From Euptelea pleiosperma (lineage: Eukaryota; Streptophyta; Magnoliopsida; Ranunculales; Eupteleaceae), in assembly GCA_035048495.1 (NCBI GenBank), contig CM068545.1, forward strand, positions 36,470,225-36,534,224: a stretch of DNA of 64,000 nucleotides. The letters are read 5' to 3'. Numbering within the stretch: position 1 is the stretch's first letter; each line of letters starts with the position of its first letter. This document shows, in pieces, positions 1-28,640 of this stretch. The notes below the pieces were generated by a model. The model did not search any database. It saw only the letters and a program-made list of their open reading frames with translations, and was not told where the DNA came from. The translations under genes were made by a program, and so were the position numbers.

Positions 1-111
1 AAAACCTTGTATATATGTGTACCACTAAGTCATTGGTAGAAAATCCCCACAGTCCACCAGAATAATCTTAGATTTCCACTTCAAAATTTGTCTAAGAATC
101 ACTTACACTAC

Positions 112-18407
<18,296 letters not shown>

Positions 18408-18583
18408 TTTTCTGAAGTTGCAAAGAGGAAGATCTTTTCTTGAAGATTTCAAAGTTTATGGGGGTTTATCGGGGGTTTTCGAAGTGAAGGGAACAGGTTT
18501 TCTGCGTACATGGCCCGTCCAGATTTCTTCTATGGACAGACGGTTTTTCTTGCCACGTGGAGAGTTGATGGGGTTAATCCATC
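18408..18583 (-). promoter_or_regulatory. CPN60-alpha 5' flank, cut short by the MULE
   Basis: Only about 170 bp of unique sequence separate the chaperonin ATG from the terminal repeat of the large inverted-repeat element. On the minus strand it is pyrimidine/A rich near the gene (5' UTR like). I see no convincing TATA box. The native promoter was therefore either very short, or displaced or replaced when the element landed. Confidence 0.45.
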
Positions 18584-20020
18584 GAGAAAACATTCGATGG
18601 CCCCGGGGACGTGCCTGTAGTTAACTCACCAAACTAACTCAAGTTAAGAAAATTTATTTTTGAAAAACAAAAACAAGAAGGAAAGTTTTCCCCAAAACCA
18701 AAAAAATAGAGTTTTTCCCCAAAACTGATAACCATCTCCTCCGTTTGAAGAGGACGAACTGAGGTTCTCTCCTTCTATTTCCTCCCTCTCTCTCTTCCAT
18801 TTAAAAAACAGAGAAAGTTTTTGGGGAAAAACTTCCATACTCGTTGAACCAAAGAAAGCGAAGAGAAAGTGACAGGTTCTCTCCGTTTCTCTCCAGCCCC
18901 TCTCATTCGTTCCAAGAAGAAGAACTGACGGTATGTTTCTCATCCCCATTCTTTCTCTCTTTTTCTCTCTCTCTCTCTTCCAAATGTGTTTAATTATTAA
19001 TGGTTTAGGGTTTTCCCATAGAAGTTAAGAGAGAGTTTGTTAAAAAAAATTCAATTTAGGGATTGTTCTAGAGCTAAGCTATGGTTTTAGGATTTTATAC
19101 GAAAATGAATGGTTTGCTAAGATTTTAGGTTTAGGCCTTTCTTAACTTTTTGTGAATTTAGGTTTAGCTTATAGTGTTTTAAGATTTGGTTTCCTATTTT
19201 TTTTCCTTTTATGAACAACATTTTTAGGTTTTTCGTTATATAATTTAGGGTATCAATCTCATCTCTCTTTTCTCAAAGTCGTGGTTGAGCAAAATTGGTC
19301 TGCAATGGTTATATGAGCCACGTGGAACAATGACCGTATGGATGTTTGGCACTTATCACAGGTCAAATATAAACCTATTGCATTGAATTTGTCTTTTATC
19401 TTGATTTGAATGGTTATGATTTTTGAGCTTTTCTATGAAAATGAAAGGTTCGTTTAAATTTAGATTTGGATTTAGATTTAGATTTAGATTTTTAAGTTAC
19501 AATTATCTTATGATTTGTCTAGAGCTATGTTTATGTGGATAGTGAGAAATATTGTTGATACAGGATAAACTGTTGTCTGCACAATTCACCAACTTGCTCA
19601 AATTTTATCTTTTGTTTGTTGGAAGACTGTTATATGTATGATTGTCATATTTTATCTGGTACATATTCTCAACAGCTATGATACACAGATACTTCAACAT
19701 GTCCAGCGTACCTATATCCATGCTATGTGGTACCAACACTAGTACTGGATGGAGACTTGCACCTTATATTTTTCTTTACAATCTTACCATTGGTTATTTT
19801 TGTTAACTTGTGACGACTTCTCCATTTTTTTTTGTCAATAAAAATCTATAAACGATATATTATAACAGTAGTATGTGGCATCACTTAATACTAACTTCAG
19901 TACTTGATGAAGCAACTATAACTACAAGATGTGTGTAACTCTTCTAAGTCACCTGTGTAACAAGGACACTCCATTTTCTACGAATTTTCCATGTCAGATA
20001 CTGTCTCATATTCACATGTT
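18584..20020 (+). repeat. Left terminal inverted repeat of the MULE-like element
   Basis: Homologous in reverse to 26187-27632. It contains pyrimidine-rich TCTCTCTC stretches, AGGTTTAGG-type runs and an intron-like donor (GACGGTATGTTTC at about 18926). It resembles a gene promoter plus 5' UTR. Compared with the other two copies, a short block near 18604 (between GATGGCCCCGGGG and TGCCTGTAG) is deleted. Confidence 0.85.
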
Positions 20021-20074
20021 TTCTCGGGCGAGTACTATCTCCTCTCCGACTTTTGCTGACAAACACCAGCTAGT

Positions 20075-20745
20075 GTCGAGAAAACATTCGATGGCCCAGC
20101 CTAAAATCGCGACACGTGCCTGTAGTTAACTCACCAAACCAACTCAAGTTGAGAAAATTTATTAAAACAAAAACAAGAATGAAAGATTTCCCAAGAAACA
20201 ACAGAGAACTCCGTTCGAAAAAAATGAACTGAGGTAAATGAGGTTCTCTTCTCTCCCTTTCTCTGAAAACCAGAAAACCAGATTAAACCTCTGTTTTGAA
20301 AACGCTCCCTCTCTTGTTGAACCAAAGAGAAACTCTCATTGAACCAAAGATGAGAGATGATTTCGCTTCGTTTCTCTCCAACCCCTCTCATTCATTCGAA
20401 GAAGAAGAACCCGAGAATGAGTCACCGTCTCTTGCACGAAGAAAATGGAGATTTTGACACTTTTCGGTACGTTTCCCCTACCCATTATTTCTCTCTCTTT
20501 TCTCTCCCAAATGTGTTTCTTTGTTTATGGTTTAGGGTTTTCCCATGGAAGTAAAGAGAGGGTTTGTGAAGAATTTTCAATTTGGGTATGAGGATTTAGC
20601 TAGGCTATGGTTTTGGGGTTTTAGGTAGAGGGTTTGTTAATTTTTTGAGAATTTAGGTTTAGCTTATGGTGTCTTACATGGGTTTCTTATTTAATTTTTT
20701 TTTTTTTATCTTCTTGACCAACATTTTAGGGTTGTCTTGCTTTGT
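20075..20745 (+). repeat. Internal third copy of the MULE arm (partial)
   Basis: Begins GAGAAAACATTCGATGGCCC exactly like the outer ends. It runs in the same direction as the left arm through CTGTAGTTAACTCACC, the TCTCTCC stretch and the TTAGGGTTTTCCCATG motif. A mini-Helitron interrupts it at 20753. Here the region that is non-coding in the outer arms carries an ATG and an open first exon. Confidence 0.8.
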
Positions 20746-21505
20746 ATACTTACTAGTGGGTGCCCCGTGCCATCGGCACTCCTCGACAAAGAATTTACCA
20801 AAATCAGGTGAGTGGTGGAGATCCACCATCCATTTGGGGGAGGATTAGATCTCGGCCCTTCTTTGTTGATGCTTGTAAGGGGAGGTATAAGTAGGGAGAC
20901 AACCAATGTGTTTTGTTATATAGAATAGTAAATGGCCCATGCCCACAGCACTCTCCAACAAAAGCGTTTGCAAAAATTGGGTGCCTTCGGCACTCAAACG
21001 GTGTAACAAACTAGGGCGTTACCATTTTTTTCATTATAACGGTGAAGCATAGTGGATCTCAGCCACTCATTATTGAAGCGATATAAGATAAGATGGGGTA
21101 TAAGAAAACCACAGTCACTTGTATATTGATAGTGGGTGGCCCGTGCCCTCGGCACTCCCCGTCAAATCATTTGCCAAAATCAGGTGTGAGTGGCTGAGAT
21201 CCACTGTCCATTTGGGGGATAAGATCTCGGCTTTTCTTTGTTGAAACAAATAAGAAGGGGTATAAGTGGGGAGACAACTTCCCTATTTTGTTATATAGAT
21301 TCAAATGTGAAACAGTTAGTTTATTAAGTAAATTCTATTTTACTGTGGGCCATGTGTTACCGTGTATCTTTTTGCTAATATATTATATTAATGTCTTTCA
21401 AGTAGTATGGGACATAATGACCAGTCCTCCTTGCCCATGACATCCGACAACCTACGACACCCTGTTCATCCGGTTGGATCTTCAAACATGCCACATTACA
21501 CTCAG
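20417..21505 (+). CDS. Candidate gene start, two phase-matched exons, unknown function, inside the MULE
   Basis: Exon 1 is 20417-20466, MSHRLLHEENGDFDTFR, ending CG before donor GTACGT. Exon 2 is 21403-21505 after acceptor TTTCAAG. It begins with the single base needed to complete the Arg codon and stays open for 34 codons (MGHNDQSSLPMTSDNLRHPV, then SNMPHYTQ) to CAG|GTTGG. Matching phases and plausible splice sites support a real or recently real gene. Further coding-like pieces follow at 21623-21780 (GLSAPMNIEGFPRASNIQSL) and 22061-22130 (GTHFGMDAKDPDWSFVGCD then stop), but I could not join them in phase. Two mini-Helitrons lie in the first intron. I do not recognise the protein. Confidence 0.35.
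20753..20924 (-). mobile_element. Mini-Helitron copy 4
   Basis: Minus-strand element: 5' TCTATATAACAAAACAC, 3' hairpin GTGCCGATGGCAC, then GGGGCACCCACTAG followed by T. Its neighbour at 20925-21010 repeats the fragment found before copy 3 (GTGCCTTCGGCAC), so the whole composite was duplicated in inverted orientation relative to 3291-3530. Confidence 0.65.
21129..21299 (-). mobile_element. Mini-Helitron copy 5
   Basis: Minus-strand element between A (21300) and the sequence TCAATATAC: 5' TCTATATAACAAAATAGGG, 3' hairpin GTGCCGAGGGCAC, then GGGCCACCCACTAT. The terminal CTAG has mutated to CTAT, as in copy 1. Confidence 0.6.
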
Positions 21506-22164
21506 GTTGGACCTTAAACATGCACCTAAAATTTAAGGACCTTGTTTGTGTTGATTATCGTGTTTCATACATCAACTTATTGACTAATTTAATTGGATAA
21601 TTGGTTGATGGCACTGATAGCACAGTGTACGGATTAAGAACAAGTGGACTGAGTGCACCAATGAATATCGAAGGCTTCCCAAGGGCTTCTAACATTCAAA
21701 GTCTCTCTTGTGGCCCAGTTTCAAATATACCATTCATGCCACATGTTTATCGATTTACTTGCACTCAGGTCTTTTAGCATTGTCCATATTTTACACACTA
21801 GTTGATAGTCATGTTCAAATAAGTGAATGATGAACCCAATAATTATGTAGGGTACCGAGGGCCTCCTAACTCCGCAGCCTTCCACACCTAACTCATCAAA
21901 AACATTGAAGCAACAGTTTCCCACACGTAGACTAGAGTTTTTTGGACCATTAGCACCATAGGCATGGTTAGTCATAATACTCCCTCTATGGAAAATGAGA
22001 TTAAGATTCATTATATATGTGTATCTAATTAACTTGAATTCTAATATTTATTTACAGGGATTGGTGTAGGCACACATTTTGGCATGGATGCAAAAGATCC
22101 AGACTGGTCATTTGTTGGATGTGATTAGTACTCATTTTGTATAAGTTATCTTTGGAAGTGGGTG

Positions 22165-22275
22165 CATATTATATATTTTTTTTGTCGATAAACAAGTGGG
22201 TACATATATTTTTTGTCGATAAACAAGTGGGATAGTTGGAAGTGGGTACATATTTTTTTTTTTTGTTGATAGAAA
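22165..22275 (+). repeat. Short tandem duplication
   Basis: The segment TTTTTGTCGATAAACAAGTG and the following GGGTACATAT occur in tandem at about 22180-22210, 22207-22250 and 22235-22275, with drift. It looks like replication slippage, with no function apparent. Confidence 0.6.
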
Positions 22276-22529
22276 ATGAGGTCATATAGTTGGTATACAT
22301 CTCATGACATTAGTGTCTGGGAAAAAAAAATACTTCAAGACCCACTTGTAAGAAGTTGATACAAATTAATTACTTGATGAATATGTTAAAAGTGAGAAAG
22401 AAGGGTTTACTTATCATTTTCAGTTTTTTCGTTTTGTTCCCTCCCACTTTTACTTGCATGTTTGAAAACCCTAATAATATTTTGAGATTTGGTTTCTTCA
22501 CCTAAAAGGTCTTGACATTGAGAAATTCT

Positions 22530-22800
22530 AAGCAACGTGAAGGTAGCGAAGGATGAAAATGATGACCTGTGGGGTTCTATTTTTGCACCTGCTCCTACTC
22601 CAAAGACGACCTCTAGAAACCCTGAACGTGAAGCCAGCATCACAACATGACGATGACGAAGTCTGTAGGCAGCCATTGCTGCTCCCCCACCAACAACTAA
22701 GGCCAAACCGTGGTCTGTTGGTCGAGTTTGAGGGGCCAAACCTGCTGCTCCTAAATTGGGCGCACAGAGGATAAATGGAACATCCTCATTTCAAAAAACA
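22530..22800 (+). pseudogene. Captured, decayed C-terminal fragment of a SCY1-like protein kinase gene
   Basis: Across frames the plus strand reads DENDDLWGSIFAPAPTPKTT, LNVKPASQHDDDE, AAIAAPPPTTKAKP, then GAKPAAPKLGAQRING. Acidic-DDLWGSI and APPPT...KP modules followed by GAKPAAPKLGAQRIN are, as I recall, the C-terminus of plant SCY1-like (SCYL/CTEXP) pseudokinases involved in tRNA export and trafficking. At least two frameshifts and an in-frame TGA (GRV*GAK) show decay. Only this tail is present, inside the MULE-like element, so it is best read as a captured gene fragment. The family assignment is from memory. Confidence 0.5.
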
Positions 22801-23189
22801 AAGAAAGCTAAAAGAGAAGCTTTGGCTATTTTGTAATAGTTATAATATTCTTTTCAAACATTCGATTTGTAATAATTTTCCAATGTATTATTTGAACATT
22901 GTTTGTTTGTACAAACTTAGCTACACTTTTCATCGAGCATTATTAAATTTGTATTGTCCAAATGATTAGGATAATTTGATTGTTGCAAATTTTGGGGCTA
23001 TGGCTAACTGAAGAAATGATTCTGATTGTTGCTAGTATATCAACTTAACTATGCAAATCCAAACCAAAGAACGGGTGAATGAGGTCATGATTTAGTTATG
23101 AACGTTATAAGTTGTTTATGCAAATGATATGGTAATGAGGCATAAGTTTACTCAACAATGACATGGGGAAAAAATCTAACAAATCACAG

Positions 23190-23890
23190 GTTTATAGTGA
23201 CTGTCGGACTTTTAAGTCTGAACAATATTTCTCTGTTCGGATGGATAAGTCTAAACACGGATGTATTGTTAAGACAAAAAATCACAGGTTTGTGACAGTC
23301 AGATTTTTAAGTCTGAACAATGTTTCTCTATTCGGGGGGATAAGTATGAACAATGATGTATTGTTCAGACTTACAAGTATAAAAAGCAAAAGACAGCTTT
23401 AAATTGAGGTTCGGACTTTTAAGTTTGAACAATTTTTCTCTGTTTGGCTTTATAAGTATGAACAAGGATGTATTGTTCAGCCTTACAAGTCTGAACAACA
23501 AAAAACATACCACAGCTTTAAATTCAGGTTCGGACATTGAAGTCTGAACACATTTTCTCTGTTCAGGCGCATAAGTTTGAATACAGATGTATTGTTCAGA
23601 CTTAAATGTCTGACCAGCAAAAATAGCTTTAATTTGAGGTTCGAACTATTAAGTCACAATATTTCTCTGTTCGGGTGGATAGTCTGAACACAAACTTTTA
23701 AGTCTAAACAATAAACCATAGCTTTAAATTGAGGTTCGGACTTTTAAGTCTGAGTAGTACTTCTCTGTTCAGATGGCTAAGTCCGAAAAATGATATATTG
23801 TTCGAACTTAAAAGTCTGAACAAGAAAAAATCATAGGTTTAAATTGATTGTTCTGACTTTTATGTCTGAACATTACTTCCCTGCTAAAAA
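23190..23890 (+). repeat. Degenerate minisatellite, about 6 units of 100-125 bp
   Basis: Repeated motifs: TTCGGACTTTTAAGTCTGAA, then TTTCTCTGTTCGG, ATGTATTGTTCAGACTTA, and CAGCTTTAAATTGAGG. Each unit contains the complementary pair TCGGACTT/AAGTCTGA, so every unit could fold. It lies inside the MULE-like element between the SCY1-like fragment and the PMD-like gene. Confidence 0.85.
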
Positions 23891-24151
23891 TCTAAATGAT
23901 TCAATCAATGGAACAATCTTAAGGTAGTTACTAAATTTCTTAAAGTTGGCAAAAGTTCATCCATTTAGATTTAATCTGAATCTGAAAAACATAACTGCTA
24001 ATTAAGATAAAGAACTATCTTGGACATCAACCATGATGAGAACATGGATCTTCAATTTTTTAAATATAGAAATATTTTTCATTGAACATAACAAAATATT
24101 TCATTTTAAACAAAAAATTTTGCAATGTCGTGCTTCTTCTATCAAGCACGA

Positions 24152-24882
24152 TCAAGCACGACCTCTACTCTGACTCCGACTTCGACCCCGCCCTCGTCCT
24201 CGAGTATGACATGCACTTCGACCTCGACTCGGACTCAGATCACTACCTCGATTTGAACTCTGACCCCCACCTCGACTCGTACCAGCTACTGAACTTTGGA
24301 ATATTATAGGAGTACTCGCTCCTAAAATTTCATAAATCTGTTGTTCCCTCTGCAGTATGGTATCGATATCTTGATCTCTGCCCAACTCGATCGATGTCTT
24401 CAATAGTTCTCTTGCCATGTCTTGTCTTCGTCGCTGCATCACATAAACATTGTTATATAATGAAAATCATAAGTTATTTCAAAGCAATAAAACCAAAATA
24501 CTATGTATATATTATATTCTTACCAAATCGGAATCCCCTTCTCCTGTAACTGTAGCTGCAGACCGAACCATCTGAGTAAAACCAGTTCTATTTGCAGGGT
24601 TCTGGACCCACTTGTGACTTTTCTTCTGGAACCATTCAAGGTATCCACTCACACAATCCGTAGGATTGCTAACAGGATGTCCACGGAGTTCGGGTGTACA
24701 GCTTCTTCTTGTTCTTCTTGTTCTTGTTCTTCTTCTTCTTCTTCTGTAGGCTGTACAGCTTCAACATCACGATCTTCAATGGGTTCTTGTTGTAACACAT
24801 GTCTTCTCCTATTAGAAGCCGTGGGAGGAAGACGCTTAGCTATTCTAGAAGTCAACACAACATTTTTACGAGCTCTACCCAT
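24152..24882 (-). pseudogene. Plant-mobile-domain-like C-terminal gene, two exons, one frameshift
   Basis: Exon 1 (24882-24524) starts MGRARKNVVLTSRIAKRLPP, has a run of Glu/Gln (EEEEEEQEQEEQEE), and after a one-base frameshift near 24690 continues ELRGHPVSNPTDCVSGYLEW, FQKKSHKWVQNP, GFTQMVRSAATVTGEGDSDL. Donor GTAAGA and acceptor GATGCAG join in phase 0 to exon 2 (24433-24152), RRRQDMARELLKTSIELG, QREQQIYEILGAS, ending in a Gly/Arg/Ser-rich tail RGRGRGRSRSQSRGRA. The Y-L-E-W...NPANR and LLKTSIELGRDQDIDTIL style resembles the C-termini of PMD (MAIN-like) proteins, which occur in plant genomes and transposons. The main PMD core is not present. Assignment is tentative. Confidence 0.4.
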
Positions 24883-26186
24883 TGTTAAAAGAAACATATT
24901 AAAAAAACACACATCAATAATCAAGAGCAAAAAAAGTTAATGATTTCACTCATCTTTGCATCATATTGTGTACGTGCGTGAAAATTTTAAAGTTCAAAAA
25001 TTTGCATAAGATGAAAGGATAGTGTCTACAAAGTTCAGAAATTTGCATAAGATGAAAGTTAATGATTTAATCTACAAAGACAACATAAGATGAAAGAAAA
25101 ATATATGACAAGTCTGTGGTCCATCATCCTCATTGGATAGTGTCTACTATATGTTACTTGCAGATTTGACATCCTTAATCAGTGTATCATGTCTTATATG
25201 CAGCATAGCTCAAAAATCATACTGAGGTAAGATTGTAAAGAAAAATATACTACTGTTATGATATATCGTAATAGTGACCAAACCATTTGGAATAACGCCA
25301 ATCATCATCGCTGTCAGGGCCTTATCCCAACTATTTGGGTTAGCAACGTGAAACTTGTCCCTCCATCAGTTATGTCAAGAGCATATATTCTATTAACACA
25401 AGTCTCTTCAAATATTTCTCAACCCTTCAGTTTAATTACATCCTTTCTGATCTCCATCTCATGCTTTAAGACCATTCAACTTGTGTGTTCCTTCTCACTT
25501 ATGTTGTCATTGGTCTTTGTCAGACATGACCAAACCATTTCAATTGATTCTTTCTTATATTCTTGCTGATGCATGCACTTATTTCTGATTTTATCTTTCC
25601 ATTCCATTTATCCATCTTAACATCCTAATCTTGGCTACGCTCTTTTCATGAACATGCTAACTGAAAACAAGAAGGATTGCAAGGTGATAGAGCTTTTGTA
25701 ATATAAAAATGTATGGTAATCACTGATAGAAACTAAAAAGGGCATACAATTTGTCTTTTTAATAAGGAAGAAACTTACAAAGACACAGATACATGTGTCC
25801 ATCTCCGTCAGTTGGAGTTTGAGATGAAGTAAGACAGCCGAAGTCTGGTTTACTAACAGATAGATGGTTACATTTGGTTAAACATGCTTATGGGAAAGGT
25901 GGTGACTTGCTATCTAACAAAGACACGGACATTTGTGTCGGTGTCTTGACACTGATACAGTGTCAGGCACACTGACCCCGATATGCTGACACGTTCGTAT
26001 TGTCTATCTCATAAGTTAAGAGATATGTTTTTTAAAATACTTAAATTCATGTTAAGTATAAAATATAGTAAGAATGTATTTAGGTATGCTGATATACATG
26101 AAAATTTTATAAATATATAAATAGTAGCTGAAACAAAATATTCGCATAAATTAAGTTTGTTTGAAAAAGTTTGTTAGCATGTGTCC

Positions 26187-27632
26187 AACATGTGAATATG
26201 AGACGGTGTCTGACATGGAAAATTCGTAGAAAATGGAGTGTCCTTGTTACACAGGTGACCTAGAAGAGTAACACACATCTTGTAGTTGTAGTTGCTTCAT
26301 CAAGTACTGAAGTTAGTATTAAGCGATGCCACATATTACTGTTATGATATATCGTTTATAGATTTTTATTGACAAAAAAAATGGAGAAGTCGTCAAAAGT
26401 TAACAAAAATAACCAATGGTAAGATTGTAAAGAAAAATATATGGTGCAAGTCTCCATCCAGTACCAGTGTTGGTACCACATAGCGTGGATACAAGGTACG
26501 CTGGGCATGTTGAAGTATCTGTGTATCATAGCTGTTGAGAATATGTACCAGATAAAATATGACAATCATACATATAACAGTCTTCCAACAAACAAAAGCT
26601 AAAATTTGAACAAGTTGGTGAATTGTGCAGACAACAGATCCTATATCCACAATATTTCTCATTGTCCACATAAACATAGCTCTAGACAAATCGTAAGATA
26701 ATTATAACTTAAAATCTAAATCTAAATCCAAATCTAAATTTAAACAAACCCTTCGTTTTCATAGAAAAGCTCAAAAATCATAGCCATTCAAATCAAGATA
26801 AAAGACAAATTCAATGCAATAGGTTTATATTTGACCTGTGATAAGTGCCAAACATCCATACGGTCATTGTTCCACGTGGCTCATATAACCATTGCAGACC
26901 AATTTTGCTCAACCACGACTTTGAGAAAAGAGAGATGAGATTGATACCCTAAATTATATAACGAAAAACCTTAAAATGTTGTTCATAAAAGGAAAAAAAA
27001 TAGGAAACCAAATCTTAAAACACCATAAACTAAACCTAAATTCACAAAAAGTTAAGAAAGACCTAAACCTAAAATCTTAGCAAACCATTCATTTTCGTAT
27101 AAAACCCTAAAACTATAGCCTAGCTCAAGAACAATCCCTAAATTGAATTTTTTTTAACAAACTCTCTCTTAACTTCTATGGGAAAACCCCTAAACCATTA
27201 ACAATTAAACACATTTGGGAGAGAGAAAGGGAGAAAGAATGGGGAGGAGAAACATACCGTCAGTTCTTCTTCTTGGAATGAATAAGGGGGGCTGGAGAGA
27301 AACGGAGAGAACTCGTCTCTTTCTCTTCGCTTTCTTTGGTTCAACGAGTATGGAAGTTTTTCCCCAAAAACTTTCTCTGTTTTTGAAATGGAAGAGAGAG
27401 AGGGAGAGAACCTCAGTTCGTCATCTTCAAACGGAGGAGATGGTTCTCTGTTTTGGGGAAAAACTCTATTTTTTTGGTTTTGGGGAAAACTTTCCTTCTT
27501 GTTTTTATTTTCCAAAAATAAATTTTCTTAACTTGAGTTGGTTTGGTGAGTTAACTACAGGCATGTCTCGCGATTTTAGGAGGGGGGATCAAATTTGAAG
27601 TCAAGTTCCCCGGGGCCATCGAATGTTTTCCC
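26187..27632 (-). repeat. Right terminal inverted repeat of the MULE-like element
   Basis: Complement matches 18584-20020, including the distinctive segment CAAGGACACTCCATTTTC and the end GAAAACATTCGATGGCC. It retains the GATCCCCCCTCCTAAAATCG block missing from the left arm. Confidence 0.85.
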
Positions 27633-27656
27633 TAATCCAGACTCCAAAGTAGAATT

Positions 27657-27786
27657 GAGAAAATTTTTTAAGCGGCGGACATTTAGAAGTGGCGATCATG
27701 TGCCAAATCATATTTGTGTACCTGGCGCAATATGATTGGGCGCATGATCACCACTTCTGAATTTCCACCGCTTCAAAAATTTTCTC
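27657..27786. mobile_element. Palindromic MITE, 130 bp
   Basis: Arms GAGAAAATTTTTTAAGCGGC and its complement GCGGTGGAAATTCAGAAGTG-type sequence fold along nearly the full length (AGAAGTGGCGATCATG pairs with CATGATCACCACTTCT). Flanks AGTAGAATT and GGTAGAACT match 7 of 9, hinting at an old 9-bp duplication. Confidence 0.65.
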
Positions 27787-27814
27787 GGTAGAACTTTGGC
27801 GATGGACCACATTA

Positions 27815-28640
27815 TGAGCCACGTGGCACATTCTTAGAGAGCACCGACCAAGTTGATTTTTGGCTAGGTGGACCTACATACCAAAAAGTCAGCCATTAGG
27901 ATTTCATACCGTTGGATCTTTGTACTGCATACATTATGAAATCCTCACCTAACACGCGCGAGTGATTGTAGGGGTGGGAAGATGTGGCACGCTATTAGAG
28001 GCCATTTGGATGCTTGGTGACTTTGGTCCATCCCTAGGTGGACCTACATACAAAAAATCTACCTGATTAGTGATTTCTAAGCATTGGATTGGCGTCGTTT
28101 TCATGCGTTAATTCTTAACCATGGAATTTGAGCATTACTATTTGCACGTAATTTGATGTGCTTTTTTGCCGGGACAAAGTGAGAGCACCATGCACTTCCA
28201 TGGACCTTGGACCATGTGATCATTACTATTTTAATAATGGATATCTACAGGACTTCCAATTAACCTTTTTTTTTTTTTACAAACATTTAATTTTGACACC
28301 AAATAATTGGGTGCCATGTGGCACACTCGTAGAGACCACTGACCATATGGATGTTTGGCTCATCCCTAAATGGACCTACATACTAAATTTCAACCTGAGT
28401 AGTAATTTCTATCCATTGGATTAGAGTCTTTTTCATGGTTTATTTTTAACCTGGATTTCGAGCATTATGATCGAAAGGTTAGAAATCACTAATTAGGCTG
28501 ATTTTTGTTGCGTAAGTCTACCTAGGGATGGGCCGAACATCCATATGGTCAGTGGCCTCCAATAATGTGCAATGTGGCTCACACTGTAGTCAGTCATCAA
28601 CGTTGATGATGGATATATGTCATCGAATGTTTTCTTGTGG
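27815..28640. repeat. Cluster of related foldback-repeat fragments
   Basis: The motif TAGGTGGACCTACATAC followed by AATC-GCC and CCGTTGGATT recurs in direct orientation near 27865, 28035 and 28365, and inverted near 28480-28560. CCATATGGATGTTTGGC is shared with the big inverted repeats (19335 and, inverted, 26855). At 28622 the sequence CATCGAATGTTTTCT repeats the outer end of the MULE-like element. No coding region. Confidence 0.6.

Larger units (their letters stand above)
18584..27632. mobile_element. Large MULE-like element with 1.44 kb terminal inverted repeats carrying gene fragments
   Basis: The left arm 18584-20020 and right arm 26187-27632 are inverted copies of each other over their whole length, with small indels. 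Outer ends read GAGAAAACATTCGATGG (left) and GGGAAAACATTCGATGG (right, complemented). Flanks TAATCCATC (18575-18583) and TAATCCAGA (27633-27641) match at 7 of 9 bases, consistent with an aged 9-bp duplication. Long inverted arms with a 9-bp duplication and captured gene pieces are the pattern of Mutator-like/Pack-MULE elements. No MURA transposase was seen. Contents: a third partial arm copy, two-exon gene start, SCY1-like fragment, minisatellite, PMD-like gene and two mini-Helitrons. Stretches 19000-20000 and 25000-26180 show nothing coding. Confidence 0.75.

Noticed and set aside
1..111. Next chaperonin exon
   Set aside because: No reading of the minus strand gives the expected D-R-G-Y-x-S-P block; the sequence looks intronic.
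18644..18949. 101-codon minus-strand frame upstream of the chaperonin, and the similar plus-strand frame at 27215-27598
   Set aside because: They are the two copies of the transposon arm; the frames are not conserved in the internal third copy and are pyrimidine-tract translations.
22553..22774. 73-codon open frame over the SCY1-like fragment
   Set aside because: The recognisable peptide switches frames within it, so this frame is a by-product of frameshifts.
23190..23890. CRISPR-like array
   Set aside because: Units are 100-125 bp, degenerate throughout without constant repeats and unique spacers, and the DNA is plant nuclear.
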